A DNA stretch of 64,000 nt from Agrobacterium tumefaciens (GCF_009649785.1 NZ_WJOK01000019.1:39234-103233), one strand, 5' to 3'. Counted from the first letter of the stretch, positions 33,588 to 43,452 are shown. Numbers and translations are program-made. Notes: a model not told the origin generated them from the sequence alone.

Positions 33588-35891
33588 TCACTGACCGGTC
33601 GCGGGCTTTGCAGCCGCCCATTCGCGCAGCGCCGTGTCGAAGGCGGCGATGCCGTCATTGCCCTTTTGCAAGGTCAGAAGCGCACGGCGGCCGTTGCGGT
33701 AGGAAACCGGGATGTCGATCCAGTTGCGGCTCTTCAACAGCTCCAGATTGGTCTTCATCGCATCCGGGAAGTCGTTAAGCGCGATCATGTGGAAATCGTC
33801 GGTGATTTTGGCCGGAACCGCGATCAGGGCGTTACCACGATCCTGCTCCGTGCTCTTCATCGCGATACGCTGGACGCTGTCGATCGCGCCGCCTTCGAAG
33901 CCGGGCGAAACCGAGAAGACGATCTCGATCAGATGGCTTGCCGGAAGCGAAGGATCGGTGTTGCGCTTGAAGGTGATGAGCGCGCTGAGGCCACGGCCGG
34001 GAACCGTGATCTGGCCCTGCACCGTTGCGGACGGACGACCCTCATTGTCGTTTTCCTGCTGCAAGGACCAGGAAACGCTGCCCTGAATGGCGGTCGGAAC
34101 CGTCTGGCCCAGCACTTCCTCGTAGAGGAACATGCGGTCGCCCGTGGCGGCAGCGGCCGCAGCAGGCGGCTGTGCCGGCGGCGTACCAGCCGGAGTACCC
34201 GCAGCGGTATTGGCCGGAGCCTCACCTGCAGGCGGCGGCGCAACATTCTGCTCATAGACCGACTGGCCTTCCGCCGTGACGGGCTGGCCATTGGCGCCCG
34301 GCGCCGGCCCCTCGTCGCGCTCGGTTCCGTCGGCCAGAAGCCGCTGGGTGAACTTCGTGCCGGTGACGGACCCGTCATCGGCATGCGGCTGCGCCTGATG
34401 ATTGGTGGGGCTTGTCGTCGGCTGCTGCCCGCTGGCAGGCGGCTGCTGAGCAGCTGGCGGTGTGGATGTCGGCGTCTGCGCCGTATTGGCTGGAGGCGTC
34501 TGGGTGCCGCCATCCTTCTGTGCCGATTGCACCAGGCCGCCGACCATGTCGTTCAGCGCATCACGGTTCAACCAGAGCGCATAACCACCACCGGCAAGAA
34601 GCCCGGCGCCCAAAAGCGCAAGTACCAGCGAGGCATAATTCCGGCGCGGCTTCTTCTTGACCATGTAAGCGGGCGTCGCGGCACCAGCACCGAGAGCGGG
34701 CATTTCGTTCGTCGTTGCCCGGCTGGAAGATGACGCGCCGTCATAACCGATCAGCTCATCCAGATCGTCCCAGGGCGTGCGCTCCTTATTGTCCTTGGAG
34801 GCACGGTCATCGAAGGGATCGTTATCGGCGCGCGGCAACGCAGGCGTGGCCTTCGGCGGGATCGCGAGATCCGTATCCTCGAAATAGGACGAGAAGTCCT
34901 CGACGACGGCAGCCTTTTTCGGGGCCGTGTCTTCGGTCTGCCGTGGTTCGGAAAAATCGTCGTGCCCGCCAAAAATCGGATCGTGATCGGCAGCAGCGCG
35001 GTAACCGGCATGCTCGTTCCCGTCGCGCCGCTCCGGCTCGAAGCTGACATCCGGGGCCTGATAGTGCTGCGCGGAATAACCGGCGACGGCGGAATGGTCG
35101 TCCCTCTCGTGGTGCACTTCGGCCTCGGCAGCCGGGCGAACATCCTCGTCCTGCGCTTCTTCGAGCTTGCGCCAGTCATCCTCGTCAACCGGCTGCGCCC
35201 AATGGGGCGGCACAGAATCATCGGCATGGGGGGCCGCCGCTTCAGGCGCGACATCATCAACGCGCTCGTCCTCCGGCTGATAGGCCGGCTCTTCATGCGC
35301 GCGGGTGAAATAAGTACCGGCTTCCTCGTGAGGACCGGCTTCATGAACCGGCGCGACACGGGCCGGTTCGGGTGCGTCGTAAAGCTCCTCCGGCTCACGC
35401 GCGCCGTAATGCTGCTCCTCATGCGGGATTGAAGCGGCGACGGGTTCCTCGGGGAGAGGCTCCTCTTCGCGGGCCGGTTCTTCATAAACCGGCTCTGGCT
35501 GGACAGGATAAACCGGCTCCGAATGTGCGGGCACAACCGGAGCAGGCTCTTCCTCCACCGGCTCGTACCGCTCGGCGGCATGAACGGCAGGCTCTGCGGC
35601 AACATCCTGCGGATGATAGGCAGCATCCGCCTCTTCCGCCACGGGGGAGAAAGCATCATCCTCCTCCAGTGCCGGCAAGGCCTCGGCATATTCACTGTCC
35701 ACCTCGGCTATGGCGGCGTCCAGCTTGGCGATCTGCCGGCGCAACAATTCTTCCGGCGGACGTGGCTTCATATTCTCGAGCTGGCGCACAACCGCACTGC
35801 GCGCCTTGTCGTAAACCTTCGCCCGGTTTTCGGGAGTATTGTTCGCCAAGCCATCCACGGCCTTGCGAATGACTGCTACAAAATCCGCCAT
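33588..35891 (-). CDS. Large acidic single-pass membrane protein upstream of purA
   Basis: A 767-residue protein conserved in Rhizobiales as far as I recall, function unknown. Residues 1-60 are helical (MADFVAVIRKAVDGLAN). About 60-400 is very acidic, with many Pro, Glu and Ala repeats such as EPVYEEPAREEEPL, probably disordered. One membrane helix lies at about 418-440 (ASLVLALLGAGLLAGGGYALWL). A Pro/Ala/Thr-rich linker then leads to a folded C-terminal domain (about 610-765). ATG 35891 is chosen; a GTG two codons earlier is possible. It lies 70 bases downstream of purA and may be co-transcribed. Confidence 0.8.
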   Translation of the reverse strand: MADFVAVIRKAVDGLANNTPENRAKVYDKARSAVVRQLENMKPRPPEELLRRQIAKLDAAIAEVDSEYAEALPALEEDDAFSPVAEEADAAYHPQDVAAEPAVHAAERYEPVEEEPAPVVPAHSEPVYPVQPEPVYEEPAREEEPLPEEPVAASIPHEEQHYGAREPEELYDAPEPARVAPVHEAGPHEEAGTYFTRAHEEPAYQPEDERVDDVAPEAAAPHADDSVPPHWAQPVDEDDWRKLEEAQDEDVRPAAEAEVHHERDDHSAVAGYSAQHYQAPDVSFEPERRDGNEHAGYRAAADHDPIFGGHDDFSEPRQTEDTAPKKAAVVEDFSSYFEDTDLAIPPKATPALPRADNDPFDDRASKDNKERTPWDDLDELIGYDGASSSSRATTNEMPALGAGAATPAYMVKKKPRRNYASLVLALLGAGLLAGGGYALWLNRDALNDMVGGLVQSAQKDGGTQTPPANTAQTPTSTPPAAQQPPASGQQPTTSPTNHQAQPHADDGSVTGTKFTQRLLADGTERDEGPAPGANGQPVTAEGQSVYEQNVAPPPAGEAPANTAAGTPAGTPPAQPPAAAAAATGDRMFLYEEVLGQTVPTAIQGSVSWSLQQENDNEGRPSATVQGQITVPGRGLSALITFKRNTDPSLPASHLIEIVFSVSPGFEGGAIDSVQRIAMKSTEQDRGNALIAVPAKITDDFHMIALNDFPDAMKTNLELLKSRNWIDIPVSYRNGRRALLTLQKGNDGIAAFDTALREWAAAKPATGQ

Positions 35892-35961
35892 AAGCACTTT
35901 CTCGTCGTGACCGGCGACGTACCGGCCCGATATGGTTTATGAATCTAGATCGCCGAGGACA

Positions 35962-37260
35962 TTAGTCCTCAAACGGATCAGTCACAAGTATGGTGTCGTC
36001 ACGCTCCGGACTTGTCGACAGAAGCGCGACAGGCGCCCCGATCAGTTCTTCCACCTGACGGACATATTTAATTGCCTGAGCAGGCAAATCCGCCCATTTT
36101 CGGGCGCCGACGGTAGATTCTTTCCAGCCTTCCAGCGTGACATAGATCGGCTCGACACGAGCCTGCGCACCCTGGCTTGCGGGAAGATGATCGATTTCCT
36201 GCCCGTCGAGCTTGTAACCGACGCAGATTTTCAGCTCGTCCAGACCGTCGAGAACGTCAAGCTTGGTGAGCGCGATGCCGGTGATGCCGTTGGTGGCGAC
36301 CGACTGGCGCACCAGCGCTGCGTCAAACCAGCCACAACGACGCTTGCGGCCGGTGACAGTGCCGAACTCATGACCCTTTTCGCCCAGGAACTGGCCGATT
36401 TCGTCATGCAGCTCGGTCGGGAAAGGACCTTCGCCAACGCGGGTCGTATAGGCCTTGGTGATGCCGAGAATATAACCCAGCGAACCCGGACCCATGCCCG
36501 AACCGGCAGCGGCCTGACCGGCAACCGTGTTGGAAGAGGTGACATAGGGGTATGTGCCGTGGTCGATATCGAGCAGCGAGCCCTGCGCGCCTTCGAACAG
36601 GATGCGCGCACCGGCGCGGCGCTTCTTGTCGAGCAGCAGCCATACGGTTTCGCTGAACGGCAGGATGCGTTCTGCAACCGAGCTCAACTCTTCCATGATG
36701 GTTTCGTGCGAAACTTCAGCAGCGCCGAAGCCGCGCCGCAGCGCATTGTGATGCGTCAGGATGCGATCGACCTTGGCGGACAGCGCCTCCATGTCGGCCA
36801 GATCCATGACGCGGATGGCGCGGCGGCCGACCTTGTCTTCGTAGGCCGGGCCGATACCGCGGCGCGTGGTGCCGATCTTGGTGCCGCTGTTGGAGGCGGC
36901 GTCTTCGCGCATGCCATCAAGTTCGCGGTGCAGGGAAAGAATGAGCGTGGCATTGTCTGCAATGCGCAGGTTTTCCGGCGTAACCTTTACGCCCTGCACT
37001 TCCAGACGGCCGATTTCAGCGATCAGCGCATGCGGATCGACCACGACGCCGTTGCCGATGACGGCGAGCTTGCCAGGACGCACGACGCCGGAAGGCAGAA
37101 GCGAAAGCTTGTAGCTGATGCCATCGATGACAAGAGTATGGCCGGCATTGTGGCCGCCCTGATACCGCACGACGACATCTGCCCGCTCGGACAGCCAGTC
37201 GACAATCTTGCCTTTGCCTTCGTCGCCCCACTGCGAGCCGACCACCACAACATTCGTCAT
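35962..37260 (-). CDS. purA: Adenylosuccinate synthetase PurA
   Basis: GTP-dependent first step from IMP to AMP, cytoplasmic, 432 residues. Catalytic Asp13 is in [15 protein letters not shown] and His41 in [28 protein letters not shown] is the IMP-binding loop. Length and motifs are standard. Confidence 0.98.
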   Translation of the reverse strand: MTNVVVVGSQWGDEGKGKIVDWLSERADVVVRYQGGHNAGHTLVIDGISYKLSLLPSGVVRPGKLAVIGNGVVVDPHALIAEIGRLEVQGVKVTPENLRIADNATLILSLHRELDGMREDAASNSGTKIGTTRRGIGPAYEDKVGRRAIRVMDLADMEALSAKVDRILTHHNALRRGFGAAEVSHETIMEELSSVAERILPFSETVWLLLDKKRRAGARILFEGAQGSLLDIDHGTYPYVTSSNTVAGQAAAGSGMGPGSLGYILGITKAYTTRVGEGPFPTELHDEIGQFLGEKGHEFGTVTGRKRRCGWFDAALVRQSVATNGITGIALTKLDVLDGLDELKICVGYKLDGQEIDHLPASQGAQARVEPIYVTLEGWKESTVGARKWADLPAQAIKYVRQVEELIGAPVALLSTSPERDDTILVTDPFED

Positions 37261-37501
37261 TTCTTGCTTTCCTGCTCATGGCGCTTGCGCGCCCGATAAC
37301 CCGATGGGAAACCCAAACCCGCGAATGTATACTGCGTTGTTTTACGGAAAGCGACCCTGTTTCTTATGGTGAATTTTGCTTTTTCCGTGACAAAACGTCG
37401 AATTCCGCATTATCTCGCCCCGTGGGGGGACAAGCGCGGACACAAGGCCGCTATTCACCCCTTAGCCTTTTTCCCGCCCCTTGAAGAAGCGAAACATCAG
37501 C

Positions 37502-38389
37502 GTGCCTTCGAAAGCCTATCTCGCCCTCATCATCGCCACGCTCTGCTGGGGTGGCAATACCGTTGCCGGAAAGCTCGCCGTCGGCCACATCAGCCCCATG
37601 GCGTTTACCTTCCTGCGCTGGGTTTTGGCCGTCGCCATCATCTTCGCCATTTCCGTGCCGCAGCTCATCAAGGACTGGCCGGTGGTGAAAAAACGCCTGC
37701 CTTACTTCTTCGTGCTCGGCAGTGTCGGTTACACCGCCTTCAACGTCTTTCTTTATACCGCGCTTCAGCACACCTCCGCCATCAATGCCGCCGTCATCCA
37801 GGCGGGCATTCCCATGGTCATATTCGTGCTGAACTTCATCCTGTTCCGCACTCGCGTGCTGTTCGGCCAGATCGCCGGTTTCTGTCTCACCATTGCCGGC
37901 GTGGCGCTTCTCGCCTCGCATGGCGATCCGGTCTCGCTGCTGCAACTGGAGATGAATGCCGGCGACGCCATCATGCTGCTGGCGGTGCTGGTCTATGCCA
38001 TCTACACCGTCATCCTGCGCTGGAAACCAATCGTGGACTGGCGCACGCTGATGGCGATCCCAGCCTTTTTCGCCCTCCTCACCTCAGTCCCGCTGGTCTT
38101 TTGGGAAATCTCACGCGACAACGTCGTCTGGCCCGATCAGAAGGGTTGGGTGCTGGTGGTCTATGCCGCCATCTTCGCGTCGCTCATCGCCCAGATCCTG
38201 TACATCAAGGGCGTGGAGCAGATCGGCGCCAACCGCGCCGGCCTTTTCATCAACCTCGTCCCCGTCTTCGGCACGCTTCTCTCCGTCATCGTCCTCAGCG
38301 AAACCCTGCATCCCTACCAGATCGCGGCGCTGGTGATGGCGCTGGCCGGCATTGCCGTGGCGGAACGAAAAAAATCGCCGGCTTCCTGA
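37502..38389 (+). CDS. DMT-superfamily transporter (EamA)
   Basis: An inner-membrane exporter-type protein of about 295 residues with ten likely helices in two EamA repeats. Motifs such as ATLCWGGNTVAGKLAVGHISPM and LVPVFGTLLSVIVLSETL are typical. The start is uncertain: GTG 37502 gives VPSKAYLALIIATLC with GAAGAAG upstream, whereas TTG 37481 has no ribosome site. Substrate unknown. Confidence 0.85.
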   Translation: MPSKAYLALIIATLCWGGNTVAGKLAVGHISPMAFTFLRWVLAVAIIFAISVPQLIKDWPVVKKRLPYFFVLGSVGYTAFNVFLYTALQHTSAINAAVIQAGIPMVIFVLNFILFRTRVLFGQIAGFCLTIAGVALLASHGDPVSLLQLEMNAGDAIMLLAVLVYAIYTVILRWKPIVDWRTLMAIPAFFALLTSVPLVFWEISRDNVVWPDQKGWVLVVYAAIFASLIAQILYIKGVEQIGANRAGLFINLVPVFGTLLSVIVLSETLHPYQIAALVMALAGIAVAERKKSPAS

Positions 38390-38442
38390 TCCCGTAAGGG
38401 TCTGGAAAACCGGCGCAGTCTGGCAGGCATGAAAAGTTCGGG

Positions 38443-38976
38443 TTAGAGCGCGGTTTCGCGCTCAACCGGAGAGAAAGCGGCGTTGCCGAGCACGATATCG
38501 CCCTTGTCTGTGGTGACAACAAGCACCTTTTCGAGCGATCCGTCATCATCAAGCAAAAAGGCAAGGCGCAGTGCTGCGGAAGACCAGCCGGCACCGGCCA
38601 GTGCCGTGCGCTTGATCGCAGCACAATCGCCACAATCATTGGCGCTTACCGAAGGCGTTGCCGGAACATCGGCTGAAAAGCCGGAGAAATAATAATCGAG
38701 TGCGCCCATGGTGGCGTTCACATCGCGGTTGACGCGCAGCAGTTCATCGCGGCGTTCGCCGGTCAGCGGCGCGGCAATCGTCGAAACGCATTGGCCGGCG
38801 GACAGAACGCAGCCATCAAAACCGCCGGGCGCCGAAATACCGATCTGTGTTACGGCGCTCTTTTCAGCTGCGGCAAAGCTGCGGGCAAAACCGGCGGCAC
38901 CAGCCGCATCGGCATGAGTGGACATGGAAGCAATGGCAATTCCGCAGATGGCGGCAGCAATAATCTTCTTCAGCAT
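38443..38976 (-). CDS. Degenerate transglutaminase-like cysteine proteinase family protein
   Basis: A 177-residue exported protein; signal peptide to about residue 24 (STHADA). It follows the BTLCP/COG3672 pattern: LTGERRDELLRVNRDVNATM, then NDCGDCAAIKRTALAGAGW with Cys115 and Asp117 at catalytic positions, then VVTTDKGDIVLGNA. The usual catalytic His of the GHAVL motif is replaced (SLEKVLVV, Lys150). It may therefore be inactive or a binding protein. ATG 38976 is preferred; ATG 38982 is also possible. Confidence 0.7.
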   Translation of the reverse strand: MLKKIIAAAICGIAIASMSTHADAAGAAGFARSFAAAEKSAVTQIGISAPGGFDGCVLSAGQCVSTIAAPLTGERRDELLRVNRDVNATMGALDYYFSGFSADVPATPSVSANDCGDCAAIKRTALAGAGWSSAALRLAFLLDDDGSLEKVLVVTTDKGDIVLGNAAFSPVERETAL

Positions 38977-39658
38977 TTTCATACCCCGTTTGACGATCCG
39001 CCGGCTTGTGCCGGTCTCGATTTCTGTTTTCCGCAGCGGCCCCGTCCTTGCAGGTTGTCCGCTCCTTGTCTGTGATCCCACAATGGCACAGCACTGTTTT
39101 CAGCCGCTTTAAGCCGATTGCTACAATTTTATCGGTTTTCATTTTTGTACAGGGGGCAGGCTCTCCGGAAACATAGCCCGCGCCCGTCGCCCCGAAACCG
39201 AGGCAACGCTTAGAAGCGATAAAGGGGCCGCATCGCTGCGGGAGTATCAAATGGTGTAGTAGGGTTTTGCAGACGATGCGGCCCCGGCTTCAACATGTGA
39301 CCCGCCCGCCAAACCGGTTCCTGTTTGGAGGATGAGCACATGCCGGCCGCCTCAACCGTGACATCGGGAAACTCCCCGGTTTTGGCCGCCTGCCCCGCCC
39401 ACCTTGCGCCGCGCGCACGCTGGATGACCGGGATGGGATAAACATAAGCGGCTTTGTGAGACCGGGGATGTGCGGGGATGCCGGCAATGCCATTTCCGGA
39501 AAAAAACGCCACTTACCCCATGGTTTTGCCGCATCCCGGACACAGGAATTTTCAGCGGGTTAACAAGCGCTTGATCGGCGGCATTTGAATTAACCTTGTC
39601 TTAAAACCCGACGTTAATGGTTAGCAATTTAAGAATAGCGGAACGAAAGGGTTCCGCG
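38977..39658. other. Gene-free region of about 680 bases
   Basis: Open frames here (for example 39210-39512 minus strand) have no ribosome site and biased, unfamiliar sequence. It contains a long-range inverted repeat at 39224-39285. It must also hold the promoters for the flanking divergent genes. Confidence 0.6.
39224..39285. repeat. Twelve-base perfect inverted repeat, possible RNA hairpin
   Basis: GGGGCCGCATCG at 39224-39235 pairs perfectly with CGATGCGGCCCC at 39274-39285, leaving a 38-base loop. No T-tract follows. It may be part of a small RNA or a mobile-element end. No second copy was seen in the window. Confidence 0.5.
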
Positions 39659-40243
39659 ATGCGTGGCGTGTTTGCCGTTGTTTTACTGATGACTGTTCTG
39701 GCCGGTTGCGCAACCGCACCGTCGCAGGTCACCAATGCCTGTGCGATTTTCGAGCAGCGGAACGGCCTCTTCAACAATTGGCGACGTGACGCGAGGGCAG
39801 CCGAACGGGAGTTCGGCGTGCCGGTGCCGGTGATGATGGCAACGATCTACACCGAATCTGCCTTCCGCCCCTATGCCCGCCCGCCGCGCACCAAACTCTT
39901 CGGCTTCATTCCCTGGACGCGCCAGTCCACCGCTTACGGTTATGCCCAGGCGCTGGACGGTACATGGGAAGTCTACAAGCGCGAAACCGGCCGCTGGTCG
40001 GCCAGCCGCACGGATTTCACAGACGCGATCCATTTCGTCGGCTGGTATCACGCCAAGAGCCGCCGCGAAAACGGCATTGCGCTGAACGATCCCTATAACC
40101 TCTACCTCGCTTATTATTCCGGCCATGCCGGTTACGCCAAAGGAAGCTGGCGCAACAATTCCGCCGTCCAGAAAGCCGCCCGCCGCTCCGCCAACATGGC
40201 GCTGCGTTACGAGGCGCAGTTGCAGCAATGTGGATATCGCTAA
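39659..40243 (+). CDS. Lipoprotein with lytic-transglycosylase-like (SLT) domain
   Basis: A 194-residue outer-envelope lipoprotein. The lipobox is VLAGC with Cys17. The SLT-like catalytic Glu lies in MATIYTESAFRPY, and STAYGYAQALDGTWEVY follows; LYLAYYSGHAGY is typical of the C-terminal motif. It should cut peptidoglycan glycan strands. AAAGG precedes ATG 39659. It stands alone, with no type III or IV secretion genes nearby. Confidence 0.85.
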   Translation: MRGVFAVVLLMTVLAGCATAPSQVTNACAIFEQRNGLFNNWRRDARAAEREFGVPVPVMMATIYTESAFRPYARPPRTKLFGFIPWTRQSTAYGYAQALDGTWEVYKRETGRWSASRTDFTDAIHFVGWYHAKSRRENGIALNDPYNLYLAYYSGHAGYAKGSWRNNSAVQKAARRSANMALRYEAQLQQCGYR

Positions 40244-40360
40244 GGCGGGGGTAGCAGGATCGTTCTGCCTGGCTGCGATGCGGAAAGGCGGATCACCTAC
40301 CCTCACCGTCACCCCGGACTAGATCCGGCATGCCGGTGAGGAAGGAGGCCGGGCAGAAAG

Positions 40361-40975
40361 CTACCCTCCATAAGGCGCCAGAAACTCCCGCACCGCCTCG
40401 ATCTCGTTCGAACGGATTTCATGCCCGCCTGGATGCCACACCGTTTTCACCGTGCCGCCCTGCGCTTCAAGGCTCTTTTCCAGCGCCTTCGTCAGCGGCA
40501 CCGGGCAGATGGGATCGCGTTCTCCGGCCGTGATCAGCACCCGGCGCGAGGATTTGGCCGCAGCCGCCTGCGGCTCGAACGGGATGAGCGGATGCATCAG
40601 CACGGCGGCATCAAAAAGCTCCGGCTGTTCGATCAGCACATTTGCGAGAATATTCGCGCCGTTGGAAAAACCGAGACCGATAACCGGACCAGCCTGATAG
40701 TGCTCCCGGTTGGCTTTGACGAAATCCGCCAGCTTGGCTGTTGCCCGCTCTAGATCGGCCATGTCGTAAACGCCCTCACCCGTGCGCCGGAAAAACCGCG
40801 CAGCGCCATGTTCGGCGACATCGCCGAGCGGCGAGACAATCGTGGCATTCGGCAACAGGCCCGAGCCGAAATCGAAGAACTGGTTTTCATCACCGCCGGT
40901 GCCGTGCAGCACGACGAAAAGCGGTGCACCCGCAACGCCGGCACGGGATTTGTGGAAATATGTGTCTTTGGTCAT
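40361..40975 (-). CDS. Alpha/beta hydrolase (carboxylesterase, MhqD-like)
   Basis: A 204-residue cytoplasmic phospholipase/carboxylesterase-fold enzyme. LHGTGGDENQF is the oxyanion region; Ser104 is in GLGFSNGAN; AGERDPICP carries the Asp and GGHEI the His. AAAGGA precedes the ATG. It follows the dioxygenase gene on the same strand with a 170-base gap. In Bacillus and relatives this pair (MhqD/MhqO) handles quinone-like electrophiles, which suggests that role here. Confidence 0.85.
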   Translation of the reverse strand: MTKDTYFHKSRAGVAGAPLFVVLHGTGGDENQFFDFGSGLLPNATIVSPLGDVAEHGAARFFRRTGEGVYDMADLERATAKLADFVKANREHYQAGPVIGLGFSNGANILANVLIEQPELFDAAVLMHPLIPFEPQAAAAKSSRRVLITAGERDPICPVPLTKALEKSLEAQGGTVKTVWHPGGHEIRSNEIEAVREFLAPYGG

Positions 40976-41075
40976 TGGATAATCCTTTCTGAAAGGAGAA
41001 ATTCAGCGATACCGAACTCACTCTGCCGCAAGGCATTGGGCATCACATGTCGAGCGAAAGGTTTCAGCGTGTCGT

Positions 41076-41097
41076 CTTCTCCCCGGACGGGGAGAAG
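41076..41097. repeat. Short palindromic repeat CTTCTCCCC-N4-GGGGAGAAG
   Basis: Same arms as 3964-3985, loop GGAC instead of GGCA. It lies between the hydrolase and dioxygenase genes. Confidence 0.6.
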
Positions 41098-41144
41098 AAA
41101 AGAGTGGCTAACGTTTCGCCAAAGGATGGCCAGGTCCGATAGGG

Positions 41145-42089
41145 TTAAACCGCCTTCTCGTCACCCAGCGGCTCCAGCTGCTTTTCCAGCTGGGCGCGCA
41201 GATGCGCGTGCTGGGTCGGCAGCTTCAGCGCCTCGCCGAGATGCGCCGTGTCCTCGTCGCGGTCGAAACCGGGCTCGTTGGTGGCCACTTCGAACAGCAC
41301 GCCGCCGGGCGTGCGGAAATAGATCGCCCAGAAATAATCGCGGTCGATCACCGGGGTCACCTGATAGCCCGTATCCATCAGCGCCTTGCGGACTTCGAGC
41401 TGCTTTTCGCGGTTTTCGACCGCAAAGGCGATGTGGTGCACCGAACCCGCGCCGAGGCGCGCGCCGGAGATGTTCGGCATGGTTTCGATGTCGATGACAT
41501 CAGCACCGTTGCCGCCGGGCATGCCGAGACGCAGCACGCCATCCTGGCGGTCCACTTCCTCATACCCCATGAACTTCAAAAGCTCGGCGGTTGCCCCTTC
41601 GTCACGAAGGCGCAAGGAGGCGCCCTGAAAACCGTGGATCGCCTGATCCGCACTGACCCCATTGCCGGTCCACTGCGAGCGGGCATCATCCTTGATCTCG
41701 ACCAGTGCGAAACCATCACCATCGGGACCTGCAAAATGCAGGCGCTTGTTGCCGAATGCCTCGTCAGCCTTCAGACCGTCCACGCCCGCCTTGGAAAGAC
41801 GATCCTGCCAGTAGCCGAGCGAGCCTTCCGGGACGGAAAACAGCGTTGTGCCCACTTCGCCGGTGCCGGGACGACCACGGGCAATGTGCGGGAACGGAAA
41901 ATAGGTCATGACGGAGCCGGGCGTGCCGACCTCATCGCCATAATAGAGATGGTAGACATCCGGCGCATCGAAATTGACCGTCTTCTTCACCCGGCGCAGG
42001 CCGAGCGTATCGGTGAAAAAGCCGTTGTTCTGGCGCGCACTACCGGCCATGGAGGTGACGTGGTGCAGGCCCTTGATCTGGTTCAACAT
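41145..42089 (-). CDS. Ring-cleaving dioxygenase (VOC superfamily, MhqO-like)
   Basis: A 314-residue protein with two VOC modules. The N-terminal half starts IKGLHHVTSMAGSARQN with the metal-binding His; the second half has GSVHHIAFAVEN and GGVLFEVATNEPGFD with the metal-binding His and Glu. It should cleave hydroquinone-type rings using Fe(II). AAGGGG precedes ATG 42089; the open frame to 42122 is not supported. Partner hydrolase gene downstream. The exact substrate is inferred from the family. Confidence 0.88.
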   Translation of the reverse strand: MLNQIKGLHHVTSMAGSARQNNGFFTDTLGLRRVKKTVNFDAPDVYHLYYGDEVGTPGSVMTYFPFPHIARGRPGTGEVGTTLFSVPEGSLGYWQDRLSKAGVDGLKADEAFGNKRLHFAGPDGDGFALVEIKDDARSQWTGNGVSADQAIHGFQGASLRLRDEGATAELLKFMGYEEVDRQDGVLRLGMPGGNGADVIDIETMPNISGARLGAGSVHHIAFAVENREKQLEVRKALMDTGYQVTPVIDRDYFWAIYFRTPGGVLFEVATNEPGFDRDEDTAHLGEALKLPTQHAHLRAQLEKQLEPLGDEKAV

Positions 42090-42254
42090 GAAAAACCCCT
42101 TTTCGCCCTGGCGGCCCGTCAATCGGGCCAGCCGTGTTCATGGCGTGAAGATGGGGTAAGAAGTGCTGCGGGCATAGACCGGCAACAGGAACGGATTGTT
42201 CCCGATTGGTGAACGATAAAACCGACTGTTCAACCCAGTCGATAGAGGCATGCC

Positions 42255-43325
42255 TCAATGATCGTCGGCGAGGCCCATGCTCCAGTAACCGACGGCGCGC
42301 AGCGATGCCTTGGGGAAGGCGATCTCATCAGTGAGGAAGGATTTCGCCGCCCTCGCTTCGGACTTCTCGCAGGCAACGAAAACATGCAGGCCGTCATGCT
42401 CGCCCGTCCAGGCATGGCCGCGCAACGCCTGTTCGATAAGGCCCGATGTGCCGGCGGGCTTGCCGCGCCGATAAAGCCATGTCCATTCGACATTGGCTGC
42501 GCAGACGATCTCCTGCCGCTCCGCCTCGTTGTCGATCTCGGCATAGACGCTGAGCGTCTTGCCAACAGGCATTTCCGCCGCCATGCGCAGCATCACCGGC
42601 AGCGCGGTCTCGTCGCCGGCAAAGACGTAACGCTCCGCTTCCGGGCAAGTGCCGCTCGGACCGATGATGCCGAGAACGTCGCCCGGCTTTGCCGTCGCAC
42701 CGAAATTTGCGCCCGGCATGTCATCGCCCTCATGCATGACGAAATCGATATCCACCTCACCGCGGCCGACATCGCCGGAGCGGATGGTATAGACGCGCCG
42801 CGTCAGAAGATCGTCGCCCGCCGGCCAGACGATCGCGCCGGTGGGCGCGAGGTAAGGCCAGACCGCAGCGCGCGCCTGATCGGGAACGAGCAGCAGACGA
42901 ACATGCATGCCGCCGGTGACAAGCCTTTCAATACCGCTTTCGACGGACACCACGAGACGGCGCATATGCGGCGTCAGATTATAGGCGCGGGCAACCTTGC
43001 CGACGAAGAGATTGGGTAGCTCGCGCTGATAGGCGCCGTGTCCGCTCCAACGGAAATCGAGTCCCGTCTTGCCGGAAAACTCAACGATATGCTCAGCCAC
43101 CATGGCCTTGACCGACGTCAATATATGTTCCGAAACGCAGCTTACCCGGGCGGCGAACCGGCCACCTTCGGCGCTGAAGCTGCCATGGCCATATTCCGCC
43201 TTGAAACGCACCGTCGTCCCTTCCCGCTCCATCTCCATATGCTCCGAAAAATGATCCTCGAAAGCATCGACGATCGATGCGGGATCGGGCAGCGAGACAG
43301 AGGTTTCTGCAGACAGGAGAGACAC
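42255..43325 (-). CDS. Siderophore-interacting protein with N-terminal DUF2218 domain
   Basis: A flavin reductase of about 356 residues that releases iron from ferric siderophores. The first 95 residues are DUF2218-like (DAFEDHFSEHMEMEREG). The FAD-binding domain has TRRVYTIRS and the C-terminal SIP domain has YVFAGDETALPVMLRMAAEMP and AVGYWSMG. The start is uncertain: GTG 43325 and GTG 43331 both follow AAGGA; the open frame reaches 43400 at another GTG. It is not in an operon with the siderophore ABC genes at 58662-62401. Confidence 0.88.
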   Translation of the reverse strand: MSLLSAETSVSLPDPASIVDAFEDHFSEHMEMEREGTTVRFKAEYGHGSFSAEGGRFAARVSCVSEHILTSVKAMVAEHIVEFSGKTGLDFRWSGHGAYQRELPNLFVGKVARAYNLTPHMRRLVVSVESGIERLVTGGMHVRLLLVPDQARAAVWPYLAPTGAIVWPAGDDLLTRRVYTIRSGDVGRGEVDIDFVMHEGDDMPGANFGATAKPGDVLGIIGPSGTCPEAERYVFAGDETALPVMLRMAAEMPVGKTLSVYAEIDNEAERQEIVCAANVEWTWLYRRGKPAGTSGLIEQALRGHAWTGEHDGLHVFVACEKSEARAAKSFLTDEIAFPKASLRAVGYWSMGLADDH

Positions 43326-43452
43326 GGGCACAAATCCTTCACTTTGTAGTCGAGTATTCTTAAACCGGACCCGACTGCGCTGTAAAGATGTTTGCTGCAC
43401 TCCCCGTCATGCCCGTCTTGAGCCGGCATGACGGAGGAGGCTGGAAGGTTGC

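Noticed and set aside
39210..39512. 100-codon minus-strand open frame in the gene-free region
   Set aside because: No ribosome site and no recognisable motif; it also covers the inverted repeat.
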